Below, piece after piece: positions 8,482-18,421 of a stretch of DNA of 64,000 nucleotides. The DNA lies in assembly GCA_035457105.1 (NCBI GenBank), contig DATIBX010000565.1, positions 1-64,000 on the forward strand, written 5' to 3'. Made by a program: the position numbers and the translations under genes. A model generated the notes under the pieces. That model was not told the DNA's origin and searched no databases. It saw nothing but the letters and a program-made list of their open reading frames with translations. Source of the DNA: PSRF01 sp035457105 (GTDB lineage: Bacteria > Acidobacteriota > Blastocatellia > Pyrinomonadales > Pyrinomonadaceae). Numbering within the stretch: the first letter of the stretch is position 1; each line of letters starts with the position of its first letter.

Positions 8482-9462
8482 CTACATCTTTCCGAGTACG
8501 TCAATGAGGTTCAGGGCCGCCGGGCCAAGAATCGCGATAAACAGTGTCGGGAAAAGGAAACAGGCCAACGGGAATAGCAACTTCACAGCTGCCTTCTGCG
8601 CTTCCTGTTCAGCACGTTGGCGTCGCTTTGTGCGAAGTGAATCTGAAAATACGCGAAGTCCTTTGGCGATCGAAGTTCCAAATTTATCTGTCTGGATCAA
8701 CATCGCAACCAGACTGCGGAGGTCGTCAACACCAGTGCGCTCTGCTAAATTTCGCAGCGCTTCATCGCGTTCGCGACCAACTCGAATCTCGAGGTTGGCC
8801 AGTTCAAGTTCGATGGCGATCTCGGGATGCGCATCCCTCATTTCTGAGCTGACCTTCATCATCGCTGCGTTCAGTCCGAGACCGGCCTCAACTGAAACAA
8901 CCATCAAGTCCAACGCATCCGCGAGTCCCCAACGCAGTAATCGCTGTCGTTTGTTGGTGATTCGTTTCAGGCTGTAGCGAGGGAGAATGAAGCCAGCCAC
9001 AAAGGCCAGAATGATCCAGACGAGTGCGCTTTGGAGTGGTCTCGCCAGGACAGCGCAAATCAAAGCAACGACTGCCGGAAAGCCGGCCATACTGGCTAAT
9101 TGGATCGCGCGGTAAACGATTGGCGCGGAGTCTGATCGGAAACCAGCATGCATCAATTGCTTCTGCAGCTTTTGGGCCTCCATCGCAGACGGGGGCAGCA
9201 GTCGATTGATGGGGGAAGCAATTCGGTGCGCTATCTCCGCTGCCGGATTATCCTCAGGGATAATTACCCCAGCACTAGCGGAGCCACCGGAGCCGCCTTT
9301 CATAGCAAGGCTTCGCAACCGTTCTGTGGCCGCACTCTGCGGACGATAGACCAACCAGTAAACACCCAACATACCCAGGGTGATAAAAACGAAAGTGGAG
9401 ATCCCGATTATTAGCAGCATTGGAGTGTTCGGTCTTTCGTCTGGCGCTCGCTCGCTGTTCAT
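8482..9462 (-). CDS. tadC: Tad pilus inner-membrane platform protein TadC
   Basis: A type II secretion F-domain protein that with TadB forms the inner-membrane platform driven by TadA. 326 aa. TM segments lie at about 15-35, 118-160 and 300-322. The GspF/TadC domain has GLADALDLMVVSVEAGLGLNAAM and RNLAERTGVDDLRSLVAMLIQTDKFGTSI. It lies 27 nt downstream of tadB on the same strand, the usual B-C order. Confidence 0.92.
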   Translation of the reverse strand: MNSERAPDERPNTPMLLIIGISTFVFITLGMLGVYWLVYRPQSAATERLRSLAMKGGSGGSASAGVIIPEDNPAAEIAHRIASPINRLLPPSAMEAQKLQKQLMHAGFRSDSAPIVYRAIQLASMAGFPAVVALICAVLARPLQSALVWIILAFVAGFILPRYSLKRITNKRQRLLRWGLADALDLMVVSVEAGLGLNAAMMKVSSEMRDAHPEIAIELELANLEIRVGRERDEALRNLAERTGVDDLRSLVAMLIQTDKFGTSIAKGLRVFSDSLRTKRRQRAEQEAQKAAVKLLFPLACFLFPTLFIAILGPAALNLIDVLGKM

Positions 9463-9489
9463 TGGTGAACCGGACGGGCGCAGGTGGTG

Positions 9490-10455
9490 TTAGATCTGAA
9501 TCTTTAGAATCTTTCTAACGATAAGCATTCCGGTTATTTGCATGAACAGGGCTGCCGCGATTAAGTAATGACCACGTGGATCTCTCCACAGAACGCTCAT
9601 GTAGTCGGGGTTCATGACCGTCACCATCAGAGCGACGAAGATTGGCAAAGCGCAGAGCAACCATGCCGACATACGCGAACTGGTTGTCAACGTTTTCAAA
9701 TCGCCCATGATCCGGAAGCGTTCACGAATGGTGTAAGCAACCTTCTCAAGGATCTCGGCCAGGTTGCCGCCGGTCTCACGCTGAATCAGAACGGCCGTGA
9801 TACACATACGCAGATCCAGCAAAGGAATACGTTCCGTGAGATTCTCCAGAGCTAACTTGAGCGATAGACCAAGGTTCTGCTCTTCGTAAGTTTTGCGAAA
9901 CTCTGTCGCGATCGGCTCGGGCATCTCGGTGGATACCATGTGCAACGCCTCTGAAAATGCATGGCCCGCACTCAACGCCCGACTCATTAGATCGAGCGCA
10001 TCTGGAAGGTGTTCGAGAAACGCATCGAATCGCCTTTTTCGTTTCCACCAAACGTGCACCAACGGAATAGAAGCTGTCGCCAGACCTACCAAAACAATCA
10101 CCGGGATCAGATAGGTCAGAACTGAAGTCGCCAGCGCCCCCAACATTCCCGCCATACCTGAGAACATCACCAAACGCGATGGAGTGATCTGAAGGTCCGC
10201 CTGATCCAGCATCCGTTTCAGATGCAGGGCGGATTGCAGTTGCACTAATGAACGGTTAACCCAGGGGATTTCGCTCATCAGTTCGTTGCGCGCCAGCACA
10301 ACTTCAACATCCTCGACGTGCGACGAATGCAGCAATGCGTCCTGTAGTCGCTTTTGCAAACGAACCCGCTTGGCATCGCTGCCATGAGTGGCGAGCAAAT
10401 AGGCGCCCAACACGAGGAATAGAGCGAAGACAAATACGAGGAATGAGATGATCAT
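9490..10455 (-). CDS. tadB: Tad pilus inner-membrane platform protein TadB
   Basis: Partner of TadC in the inner-membrane platform of the Flp pilus machine. 321 aa. An N-terminal TM (4-24), a central TM pair (about 92-132) and two C-terminal TMs flank a GspF domain with LPDALDLMSRALSAGHAFSEAL and LIQRETGGNLAEILEKVAYTIRER. The ATG at 10455 lies 2 nt after the tadA stop, so the two are translationally coupled. Confidence 0.93.
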   Translation of the reverse strand: MIISFLVFVFALFLVLGAYLLATHGSDAKRVRLQKRLQDALLHSSHVEDVEVVLARNELMSEIPWVNRSLVQLQSALHLKRMLDQADLQITPSRLVMFSGMAGMLGALATSVLTYLIPVIVLVGLATASIPLVHVWWKRKRRFDAFLEHLPDALDLMSRALSAGHAFSEALHMVSTEMPEPIATEFRKTYEEQNLGLSLKLALENLTERIPLLDLRMCITAVLIQRETGGNLAEILEKVAYTIRERFRIMGDLKTLTTSSRMSAWLLCALPIFVALMVTVMNPDYMSVLWRDPRGHYLIAAALFMQITGMLIVRKILKIQI

Positions 10456-10457
10456 CT

Positions 10458-11792
10458 TTATAGCTCCTCGAAGAATGCTCTTGGCAGTTGCATACCAAAT
10501 GTCTTGAGACGCTCGGCGAACCGCGGACGGATACCAGTTGATTTGAATTTTCCGAGCACCTGGCCCTGAGCATCGACACCAGATCGTTCGTACAGGAAGA
10601 TCTCCTGCATGGTGATCGTTTCGCCTTCCATTCCGGTTAATTCCGCAATTGAAGTAACGCGACGCGAACCATCGGACATACGAGCAACCTGGACCACTAG
10701 ATCGAGTGCCGAAGCAATTTGCTGCCTCATGGCCCGATCGGACAGTCGCATACCCGTCATCTGGATCATTGTCTCGAGTCTGGCCAGAGCATCGCGCGGA
10801 GTATTCGCGTGGATGGTTGTCAAACTCCCGTCGTGACCGGTGTTCATAGCCTGCAACATGTCGATCGCTTCACCGCCGCGAACCTCACCGATAACAATCC
10901 GATCGGGTCTCATTCGCAGTGCGTTTCTGACCAGGTCTCGCTGGGTAACTTCGCCGCGCCCTTCAATGTTGGGCGGACGAGTTTCCAGTCTTACGACGTG
11001 CGGTTGTTGCAGTTGTAGTTCGGCCGAGTCTTCAATCGTCACGATGCGTTCATTTTCAGGAATAAAGGCGGACAAGGCGTTCAGCAGCGTGGTTTTACCG
11101 GCACCGGTACCACCCGAGATCAGGACGTTTAGTCGCGCCTTGACGCACATCTCGAGCATTTCGGAGATCTCTTTCGTGAGTGCCTTGTTAGTGATCAGCG
11201 CATTCATCCTCAGAGGGTCCGAACCGAAACGTCTGATTGACAGGACTGGACCATCAATCGACAGCGGGGGAATAATGGCGTTGACGCGAGAGCCGTCTTG
11301 TAAGCGGGCGTCGACCATCGGCGACGATTCGTCAATGCGACGACCGACTGAAGAAACAATGCGTTCAATTACTCGCATCAAATGCTCATCGTCCTTGAAC
11401 CTGACATTGGTTGCTTCAATTTTTCCGCGTCGCTCTATGTAGATGGTGTGGGCGGAGTTCACGAGAATGTCGGAAATGGTTGGATCGGCGAGTAATGGTT
11501 CCAGTGGTCCAAGTCCGAATAGTTCGTGCTGAACATCGCTTACAAGTCGCTCTCGTTCCGCGGCCGAAAGAGGCATCGCCTCTTGCGCCAGGACACTTTC
11601 CGCGAGTCGCAATACTTCAGCGTGTACCTGATCCTGACTCAAACTTGAGAGCTTGGTCAGATCCATTCGATTGATAAGCGTCCGGTGTAGACGCGATTTC
11701 ATTTCCTGGAACGAATTCTGGCCAGTGCCATCCATTCCGTTTCCGGCGCCAGGGACGCCGGTTTCCCGTATTAATCTTTCGCGGAGTGCCAT
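10458..11792 (-). CDS. tadA: Tad pilus assembly ATPase TadA/CpaF
   Basis: The hexameric secretion ATPase that powers pilus extension and retraction. 444 aa, normal for CpaF. It has an N-terminal domain, then Walker A ISGGTGAGKTT (about 225-235), Asp box (IVTIEDSAELQL), His box (MNTGHDGSLTTIHAN) and arginine-finger loop regions typical of the family. It is followed at 2 nt by tadB. Confidence 0.96.
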   Translation of the reverse strand: MALRERLIRETGVPGAGNGMDGTGQNSFQEMKSRLHRTLINRMDLTKLSSLSQDQVHAEVLRLAESVLAQEAMPLSAAERERLVSDVQHELFGLGPLEPLLADPTISDILVNSAHTIYIERRGKIEATNVRFKDDEHLMRVIERIVSSVGRRIDESSPMVDARLQDGSRVNAIIPPLSIDGPVLSIRRFGSDPLRMNALITNKALTKEISEMLEMCVKARLNVLISGGTGAGKTTLLNALSAFIPENERIVTIEDSAELQLQQPHVVRLETRPPNIEGRGEVTQRDLVRNALRMRPDRIVIGEVRGGEAIDMLQAMNTGHDGSLTTIHANTPRDALARLETMIQMTGMRLSDRAMRQQIASALDLVVQVARMSDGSRRVTSIAELTGMEGETITMQEIFLYERSGVDAQGQVLGKFKSTGIRPRFAERLKTFGMQLPRAFFEEL

Positions 11793-11818
11793 AGTTTTTT
11801 TACCGATGAGGGTTGAAT

Positions 11819-13045
11819 TTAGACTTTGCCTAACGATGGGTTGCCGAGGTTGAGCTCTGGTTGCTCATCTTTCTTAATAAACGTGTTCCAGAAGCTACGT
11901 TTTACCTTGGGTTGTTCTAATAAGACCTCACCACTGGTGACCGTTTGAGCGATTCGCCTGATTTCAGCAGAGATCTTTGATGACGAGTCGCATTGGACCA
12001 AGGGTGTGCCGAGGTTGATTGAGCTAACTGCAAGTTGGTAATCGCTGGGAACAAATCCGACTACGGGTTCGCCAAGGAACTTCTCGACCTGGCGCAAATC
12101 GAGGTCGATCTGCTTGCTCCAGCGGTTCACGACAATACGCACCTTCTTTCTCGGATAGCCGAGACGATCAAATATTTCGAGCGCGCGCTGGGTACTTCGA
12201 ATGGCAGGGATATCAAGCGTCAAAACCAAAACTATTTCGTCCGATTGATCGAGAGCAGCGAGCGTTATGGAATCGAAGGTGTGTTGTGGATCGAGAACTA
12301 CGTATTCGTAGCTCTCACGAAGTTTCTGGAGTACCTCGAAGATATGCTGCGGCTCGATTTCGTCGGCAGAGTCCGCTTCTTTAGGCGCCGCTAAGAGTGA
12401 CAGCTTCGAAGAATGCGGCGTTACCAGGCTGGCGATTAATTCATCGTCGAGTCTTGAACGCTTCTCCACCATGTCAGCAATTGAGTACTTCGCTTCCACT
12501 CCCAAAAATAATGGGAGATCGCCGGCTTGCAAGTTCAAGTCAACTAAACAGGTCTTGGCTGACATCACGGCCGCCAGATTGGTCGCGATAAAGGAGGTAC
12601 CGCAGCCACCCTTACTGGAAAAGACAGCTATCATCTTTCCTTTTTTCTTTGGTGCTTCGACCTGGGTGGTTGAGAAGTCTGAGATCCTGTCGAGAACAGT
12701 CCGAAGCTCTTCGGTACTGATTGGAATACGGAGAAATTCTTTTGCTCCCGCTCGCATACTGCGGATGATCAAGTCGGGAGAAGCATCCTGAGCGGCCGAA
12801 ATAATTGCAGTATTCGGTCGCTCTTTGTTCAAACGTTCAATGAACTTGAGTGCAACTTCGGGATTTGAACCCAAAGCAATAATCGCGGCCGAGGGTTTGA
12901 GCCGAAGAATTTCATCGTATAACTGATCGGTATCGTTTCCGCCGGCGAGCAGCTGCGCCCGTCCTTCTGCAGACAGGGCGCGGCGAATGTCCTTGAATTG
13001 ATTAAGGTCCGTGCTTAAGACAACGAATGAGATTGGCTGTGTCAT
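11819..13045 (-). CDS. cpaE: Pilus assembly protein CpaE/TadZ (receiver-like domain plus MinD-type ATPase)
   Basis: Localises the Tad machine in the cell. 408 aa from the ATG at 13045. Residues 5-120 form a response-regulator-like domain without an obvious phospho-acceptor pattern. Residues 137-380 are a ParA/MinD ATPase with the deviant P-loop SSKGGCGTS (143-151). An in-frame ATG at 13105 would add 20 residues and overlap the TadE-like gene; MTQPISFVVL gives the better N-terminus. Confidence 0.9.
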   Translation of the reverse strand: MTQPISFVVLSTDLNQFKDIRRALSAEGRAQLLAGGNDTDQLYDEILRLKPSAAIIALGSNPEVALKFIERLNKERPNTAIISAAQDASPDLIIRSMRAGAKEFLRIPISTEELRTVLDRISDFSTTQVEAPKKKGKMIAVFSSKGGCGTSFIATNLAAVMSAKTCLVDLNLQAGDLPLFLGVEAKYSIADMVEKRSRLDDELIASLVTPHSSKLSLLAAPKEADSADEIEPQHIFEVLQKLRESYEYVVLDPQHTFDSITLAALDQSDEIVLVLTLDIPAIRSTQRALEIFDRLGYPRKKVRIVVNRWSKQIDLDLRQVEKFLGEPVVGFVPSDYQLAVSSINLGTPLVQCDSSSKISAEIRRIAQTVTSGEVLLEQPKVKRSFWNTFIKKDEQPELNLGNPSLGKV

Positions 13046-13079
13046 GATTTTAGGTGTTGGGGGAAGATTCCTGATTGGT

Positions 13080-13529
13080 TCACTTGTTTGCGGGGAGTAG
13101 CCCAACGCTTTCAGCGGTGAGCGTGGTCGAGTAGTTAGGCATGGTGATGGTGGTACCGACGATTGGAATCACGAATTGGAATTGATAGTTCGTGATGCTG
13201 ACCGTTACGGTCCCTTTATTGATCTGGTAGGTCCCGGAATAATTAACTGACACATTGCCGGTTGTAAGATTGGGAAGCATAGGCGAACCGCTTCCAGCTG
13301 GATTGCCGTAGACGACGACGTTTTGCACGCTGCCGCTATCGGCTGAAGCGTGCATGGTCGCGTAACGTGCACCTCGTCTAGCCGCATCTGTCAAAGCATT
13401 GTGCGTCCACAAGGCGCGACCAAATTCAAGAACTGCGAACATTGCTGTTAAGAACACCGTCGCGCCGATTGCAAATTCGACGAGAGTCGAGCCACGTTCA
13501 TTGGTTTTGCAGGATTTGATATGCATCAT
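13080..13529 (-). CDS. TadE-like pseudopilin (second copy)
   Basis: 149 aa. The N-terminus has the pseudopilin pattern ERGSTLVEFAIGATVFLTAMFAVLEFGRALW (TadE: glycine, Glu at +5, hydrophobic helix), followed by a short beta-rich C-terminus. TadE-type proteins are processed by the prepilin peptidase and are needed for pilus assembly. It is 11 nt downstream of a second TadE-like gene. The two share the VYGN-AGSGSP motif and the sequence VTVSI-NY, which points to an old tandem duplication. Confidence 0.88.
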   Translation of the reverse strand: MMHIKSCKTNERGSTLVEFAIGATVFLTAMFAVLEFGRALWTHNALTDAARRGARYATMHASADSGSVQNVVVYGNPAGSGSPMLPNLTTGNVSVNYSGTYQINKGTVTVSITNYQFQFVIPIVGTTITMPNYSTTLTAESVGLLPANK

Positions 13530-13540
13530 TTCAACCCTTT

Positions 13541-14056
13541 CTAAACCGGCGGCTGCGTGAGCAGGAATCGCATCGTCACGCTCGGCTTCACATCGACTGC
13601 GGTTGTAATCGTCGTACTTTTAAGCATCTTGCCCAGGTCGAATACGGGCGTGTGTTTATAGTTGACGATCGAAACGGTTACGGTCTCTGGCAAAACTGGC
13701 ACCCCACCTTGTCGAGTGATCTGAACGTTTGCGGTTGACAGCCCACTCAGGACTGGGCTTCCGGTACCAGCGGTATTGCCATAGACAACCAGGTTCTTTG
13801 CGATCGCGTCGTTACCAGCGCTCACCTTCGCAGTAACAAGGTAACGAGCAGCCACGCGCGAGGCCTTAGCCACGGTCGTGTATTCGTAGAAATAACGACC
13901 AAACTCAGCAGTAGCTGCAAACAACATCAGAAAGAGGGGCAACACAACCGCGAGTTCGACTAACTGAACTCCGCGCTCATCGCGGCGAAAATTTTGCAAA
14001 CTGTGAAGTCTTCGCCAGCGTCGAGCATTCCGAATTTTTTTTATGCGGTAATGCAT
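13541..14056 (-). CDS. TadE-like pseudopilin (first copy)
   Basis: 171 aa. A basic N-terminus leads to DERGVQLVELAVVLPLFLMLFAATAEFGRYFY, the TadE hydrophobic segment with Glu at the position expected after the cleavage Gly. The C-terminal part contains VVYGNTAGTGSPVLSGL, which is closely matched in the next gene. It lies 10 nt after the TadG-like gene. Probably a minor pseudopilin of the Flp pilus. Confidence 0.88.
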   Translation of the reverse strand: MHYRIKKIRNARRWRRLHSLQNFRRDERGVQLVELAVVLPLFLMLFAATAEFGRYFYEYTTVAKASRVAARYLVTAKVSAGNDAIAKNLVVYGNTAGTGSPVLSGLSTANVQITRQGGVPVLPETVTVSIVNYKHTPVFDLGKMLKSTTITTAVDVKPSVTMRFLLTQPPV

Positions 14057-14066
14057 TGGTCACCAC

Positions 14067-15185
14067 CTATTTGTAGAGAACTGGAATTGCTTGCAGAGCA
14101 TTGCCTGGTCCAGCACTCGGATCGTAGCCACCTGAACCACTCACCACGATGTCGTCGATGTATTCAGCAACGAGGTCGCCACCGTTACCTGATCCAACCT
14201 TGGTCTGCAGAAAGAATTGACCGAAGCGATTGAATTTCACTACATTTCGTCCCTGGTCATATTCGGCAGCTTTCACAATTGGAATGACAACAACCCGTCG
14301 GTAATCGATACCTTGATGCGAAGGTGGCTGAAGCGGACTACGGGCCTTGTACTGGTCGTAATTGATATTCTCTTTAATATTTGTATCCGGCGGCATCGTT
14401 GAAGGATCCACTTGCGAGGTCTGATATTCGTCAAAGCGCGTGTTCAGTCCCTGTCGTACGGCACCTGCCGTGACGCCGGTCTTTGTGTCCACTGCATACT
14501 CAGCTCCCGGGGACGCACAAAGATCCACACCGCTTCCTAAACCAATACGCACGTCCTTACCGCCTGAACCTGCGACGGCCAGGATCTGGTAGTTACCCGG
14601 TGAAATACTGCCTTGCGAACCTGCACGAATCGTATATGTCTGACCCGGAGCCATCGGTACGTCGTAGTCGATTACCGAAACGGGTAACCAATTACAGAAG
14701 ACGTTGAGCGGAACTGAGAAACCTGCGGTTGCAGTCGCACTGATCGACTTGTTCTTGCCCAGGATTGGCGCTGCAAACGAAACCGAAACTGATTCGGCTG
14801 GAGTCGTGACCTGGACAAAACGAATGTTTCCGGGCGAAGTCTTGGCGGCACCTTCACTCATGTATGGACCGTCAAGGTTGACAGCGAACAAGACGTTCGC
14901 ACGTGGAAACGTGACGCCCGTCTTGTTGAAGTCATATTTGTTCATGGCCTTTACTGCGCGGTCAGTAGCGTCAGATATTCCGGTTGGGGAAGCGTTCAAT
15001 CCGGATACTGCCGCGAGAGCCGCAGCATCAGCAGCGTTCTGCAATTCCGTTTTGGTCAAGTAGAACCTGCTGATGTCAACTCCCAATCCGACCGCGAGTA
15101 AGACCGTTAACATTCCCAACGCGGAAGTTGCCAAAATCGATCCGCGTTCCTTGTCGCGCTTGCTGTAACTGCTTTTCTTTATCAC
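14067..15185 (-). CDS. TadG-like pilus assembly protein
   Basis: 372 aa, starting at GTG (15185) with GGGAGGCACAA upstream. The N-terminal segment DKERGSILATSALGMLTVLLAVGLGVDISRFYLTKTELQNAADAAALAA is the TadG/TadE-G hallmark: a TM helix followed by the Q-N-A-A-D-A-A-A-L-A box. The remainder is an extended periplasmic domain. TadG is associated with the outer part of the Tad machine. The vWA-like domain of some TadG proteins is not evident here. Confidence 0.85.
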   Translation of the reverse strand: MIKKSSYSKRDKERGSILATSALGMLTVLLAVGLGVDISRFYLTKTELQNAADAAALAAVSGLNASPTGISDATDRAVKAMNKYDFNKTGVTFPRANVLFAVNLDGPYMSEGAAKTSPGNIRFVQVTTPAESVSVSFAAPILGKNKSISATATAGFSVPLNVFCNWLPVSVIDYDVPMAPGQTYTIRAGSQGSISPGNYQILAVAGSGGKDVRIGLGSGVDLCASPGAEYAVDTKTGVTAGAVRQGLNTRFDEYQTSQVDPSTMPPDTNIKENINYDQYKARSPLQPPSHQGIDYRRVVVIPIVKAAEYDQGRNVVKFNRFGQFFLQTKVGSGNGGDLVAEYIDDIVVSGSGGYDPSAGPGNALQAIPVLYK

Positions 15186-15240
15186 TTGTGCCTCCCTTTA
15201 ACTTGTTACGTTTTCAGCAAATTGCGAGGCTTGGGGCTTA

Positions 15241-16812
15241 TTAGTTGAGTTCGAGTTTTGCAACCTTTGCTGGCGGCAGCATGGGATTGATCACGCGAAC
15301 ACTCGAAGTGCTGCTTGAAGTGGTGGACGTGGCGTTGGTATCCGTCGTTGTTTTGGGCTCAGCCTTTTTCGCTGGCTCAACAGCTTTCGGAGTCTCTTCG
15401 TTCTGTCCGGTCACCTTGTAGCCAGTCTGGCCAGAGATGCCCTCGCCTTTGGGCTCGAGACCTAAGGGCGAACCATTCTTCAGACCATCGATGCCACGCA
15501 TCTGCGGAATGTCGTCGCGATTGACTGGTTTGACGATCTGCGCAGTTACGATGAACATCAACTCTGTTTCATTCTTCTGGAACGACTTCGACTTGAAGAG
15601 GTTTCCAAGGATCGGTACCTGGCTGAGTACTGGAACTTCGGAGATCGATTTGATTTCGCGATTGTCCAACAATCCGGCCAGCGCGAAGCTCTGTCCGTCT
15701 CTCAACTCAACGCCAGTCTTGGCGCGACGAGTTAACAGACCAGGAATCAGGAATCCGTCAAACTTCACACCAGTGTTGAAATCGATGGTGGAAACTTCCG
15801 GAGTCAATTCGAGGCGAATGTGATCTTCGTCAATGATGGTTGGTTTGAAGGTTAAGCGGACACCATATTCCTTGAACACGATGGTGACACCTACCTGGCT
15901 ATTGTTTGACTGGATGACCGGGATCGGAAATTCACCACCGGCGAGGAAGCTGGCTTCCTGTCCATCCATGGCAATGATGTTTGGTTCGGCGAGTTCACGA
16001 ACGGCACCCTGTGTCTGCAGCATGCGCAGCATCGCCAGAGTGTTGCCACCCATGAGCAGCAGGTTCAAAGCTGGAGTTAATGGACCACCAACAATACCGC
16101 AACCAGGACACAACGGTCTGGGCTGCGCCGGTGGATCACTCAGTCCGCTTGGACCAGAACCACTATTAAGGTAGCCACCATGGCTGGGCGCTCCCTGATA
16201 GGTAAACGAAGTGCCGATATCCTTCATGCGATTGCGGGAAACTTCCGCAACGCGCACCTGGAGTTGAACCTGGGTTGCACCTTTGGTCGGCGACGACAGC
16301 ATGTTCACGGTTTTGAAACCGGCTGCTTCCACAACACTCTGAACTTGTTTCGAAGTGTTGCTGTCAGCGGCGCTGCCTGAAATGACCACTGAACCATTCG
16401 CCTGACTCAAGCGAATGTCGTCCTTGGGAAACAGTGCTCTAATCTGTGAATCGATCAGTGAAAGATTAGCGCGGACGAACACGTCAAATACGAGGAACTG
16501 ACCACCGGTCTGCTCCCATGCGATGAAGTTGACCTGACCGGAGCCTTTTCCATTAACCAGTACTTGATCAGGAGTGACCAAGACTGCTTCCGCGATCTCA
16601 GGGTTCGAGACCGAAAATCTTCCGACTGGTCTATCGAAATTGATCACGCGCGACTGTCCCACCAGAACATTCACTGCGATCGATTCCTTGTTATTAGTAA
16701 AGGACGCCTTGTAGGAGTTCTCCTGGGCGTAGGTGACGACGTTGCCAAGAATCACAATCAACGACGCGAGTAATAAACCTACTCGGCGTGATATTGGGGA
16801 ACGGCTCTGCAT
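15241..16812 (-). CDS. cpaC: Tad secretin CpaC/RcpA
   Basis: The outer-membrane channel for the Flp pilus. 523 aa. A signal peptide covers 1-29. An N-terminal pilus-secretin domain (IAVNVLVGQSRVINFDRPVGRFSVSNPEIAEA) and a BON-like region with VSGSAADS (about 130-175) are followed by the secretin core (about 270-440), which has ALAGLLDN and the closing VPVLSQVPILGNLFKS / ETELMFIVTAQIVKP motifs. The C-terminal ~70 residues are Thr/Ser/Lys-rich low complexity. AGGAG precedes the ATG. Confidence 0.94.
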   Translation of the reverse strand: MQSRSPISRRVGLLLASLIVILGNVVTYAQENSYKASFTNNKESIAVNVLVGQSRVINFDRPVGRFSVSNPEIAEAVLVTPDQVLVNGKGSGQVNFIAWEQTGGQFLVFDVFVRANLSLIDSQIRALFPKDDIRLSQANGSVVISGSAADSNTSKQVQSVVEAAGFKTVNMLSSPTKGATQVQLQVRVAEVSRNRMKDIGTSFTYQGAPSHGGYLNSGSGPSGLSDPPAQPRPLCPGCGIVGGPLTPALNLLLMGGNTLAMLRMLQTQGAVRELAEPNIIAMDGQEASFLAGGEFPIPVIQSNNSQVGVTIVFKEYGVRLTFKPTIIDEDHIRLELTPEVSTIDFNTGVKFDGFLIPGLLTRRAKTGVELRDGQSFALAGLLDNREIKSISEVPVLSQVPILGNLFKSKSFQKNETELMFIVTAQIVKPVNRDDIPQMRGIDGLKNGSPLGLEPKGEGISGQTGYKVTGQNEETPKAVEPAKKAEPKTTTDTNATSTTSSSTSSVRVINPMLPPAKVAKLELN

Positions 16813-16870
16813 GATCTTTTGCTCCTTCTTCTTTCTTTCGCTCGATGTGAGCCCAGCTTCAAAAATGTGG

Positions 16871-17773
16871 TTATGGAAACTCGACGTTGCGCTTCTTGGC
16901 GCCCTCGATCATTTCGACTTGTTTGCGAGGTGCCGGTGGCTCTGTAGGAGCGGCCACCGGTTTGGGTTCTCTTTGCACCTGCACGCGACGAACTGGCTTT
17001 GCGTCGGCTTTCGGCTGTTCGCTCTTCATCGAACCAGGATCTGGTACGGGAACAGCGCGTTCACCTGAAAGCAGGCCCCTCTTATCGACGCCAGGAGTTT
17101 CTTCGTCGCCCTGGTCTATCTGACTACGCATGACCAGTTGCAACTTTCCTTCGTTGGTTGCGAGTGCAAGTTTTTCAGCCTGCTCCGGTGTAACCTGGAG
17201 CGTTACAGCTTTGACGCTGTTGGCTTCACGTTCATTTTCGGGTTTGTCGATGTTCTGACCATTGGCCAGCACCTTGATGTTCTGCAGGACGATTTTCGAA
17301 ATCGGATTCTGCATACCGGAACCTTCCCTCGGATCGATCACCACCACGACGTCAACGAGAGTACCCGGCATGATGAAGCCCGAGATTCCTGCCGCATCGT
17401 CAACCTTCACGGTCATCGCTCGATATCCTTCTGGGATGACAGCCGAAAGACCTGCCAAAGTACCTTCTGGAGCGAGACGTGATTCAGTAATCGGTTCGCG
17501 AGCTCCTACGTTAGCAATCACTACGCGACCTGCGAGTTTCTCTGGCGAATCAAACGCACCGTCAGGGGTTGATTCCTTGGGAAACTGGACCACCATAATT
17601 TGCTCAGGAATGATCTTGGTTCCAACGGGGATTGCAACCTTCGCAACCGCAACCTTGCTGAGATTCTTTGTGTAGGCTTGAGCACTTGATAAATACTTGC
17701 TGACAGAAACAGCAGCGAGAACACCAAATATCAGCGCTCCTACTAGGACTAGGAAAAAGCGTTTGTTTCGCAT
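16871..17773 (-). CDS. cpaB: Flp pilus assembly protein CpaB/RcpC (SAF domain)
   Basis: A periplasmic partner of the secretin. 300 aa. An N-terminal TM anchor (7-27) precedes a SAF domain (about 40-105, VAKVAIPVGTKIIPEQIMVVQFP) and an RcpC-type domain (GYRAMTVKVDDAAGISGFIMPGTLVDVVVV). The C-terminus is a Pro/Lys-rich tail. It is 58 nt upstream of the secretin gene and 51 nt downstream of the prepilin peptidase gene. Confidence 0.93.
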   Translation of the reverse strand: MRNKRFFLVLVGALIFGVLAAVSVSKYLSSAQAYTKNLSKVAVAKVAIPVGTKIIPEQIMVVQFPKESTPDGAFDSPEKLAGRVVIANVGAREPITESRLAPEGTLAGLSAVIPEGYRAMTVKVDDAAGISGFIMPGTLVDVVVVIDPREGSGMQNPISKIVLQNIKVLANGQNIDKPENEREANSVKAVTLQVTPEQAEKLALATNEGKLQLVMRSQIDQGDEETPGVDKRGLLSGERAVPVPDPGSMKSEQPKADAKPVRRVQVQREPKPVAAPTEPPAPRKQVEMIEGAKKRNVEFP

Positions 17774-17824
17774 GGGATACTCTCCGTTTCCAATCGGTCT
17801 GAACTAAAAATTGGCGCTACTTGT

Positions 17825-18352
17825 TTACGGATGAAAAATTGCGGTCGCGATAATTGCGCCAATCGTGATGGCCGCACCGTAGGGGATAGTGAGTTTACGG
17901 TCCGCCGGGATAGCGAACTTCGGCATTTGCCAGCCTGGTAGCAAACCGACCAGGATCTGAAGGACTCGATGCATCGTCGTGGTAAAAATTCCTGATCTGA
18001 TAACTGAAACGAGAGCGAGTAACCCGCCCGTCAGGACCACAACCAGAAAGGCCGGCAGGACAAGATGCGCGCCGATCACAGAACCGATCGCAGCGAACAA
18101 CTTGACGTCACCCGCGCCCATGCCGCCAAAGACGTGCAACATGAACATTAGTAAAAATGCGAGTACGCAACCTCCCAGGCTGGCGACCGCGCCGGCCGCG
18201 CCGGCAAAGAAAACATTCACGGTCACACCGCTGATCAAGGTTGCAAGTACGAATGGATTTGGAATACGGCGATACCGCACGTCGTAATAAATGATTAGTA
18301 CGGCGAGCGGGATCAAAAACACTTCGTAGACAGTGGCTGTTGGACTAAGCAT
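17825..18352 (-). CDS. cpaA: Flp prepilin peptidase CpaA/TadV
   Basis: An A24-family aspartic peptidase that processes the Flp pilins and pseudopilins. 175 aa with about six TM helices. The two catalytic aspartates are visible: D24 in YYDVRYRRIPNP and D82 in GGMGAGDVKL (GxGD motif). The short form without the N-methylation domain is usual for Tad systems. Confidence 0.94.
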   Translation of the reverse strand: MLSPTATVYEVFLIPLAVLIIYYDVRYRRIPNPFVLATLISGVTVNVFFAGAAGAVASLGGCVLAFLLMFMLHVFGGMGAGDVKLFAAIGSVIGAHLVLPAFLVVVLTGGLLALVSVIRSGIFTTTMHRVLQILVGLLPGWQMPKFAIPADRKLTIPYGAAITIGAIIATAIFHP

Positions 18353-18421
18353 GCCTGACTCGGAGAATTTAAATTTTCAAGAAAAGAGGATGGGGGTTTT
18401 AAGACTGTGGGAAAGGTGGCC

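Noticed and set aside
10840..11442. 200-residue plus-strand frame opposite tadA
   Set aside because: It is the antisense of the conserved CpaF ATPase, with a composition rich in Ser/Arg and no recognisable domain or ribosome binding site.
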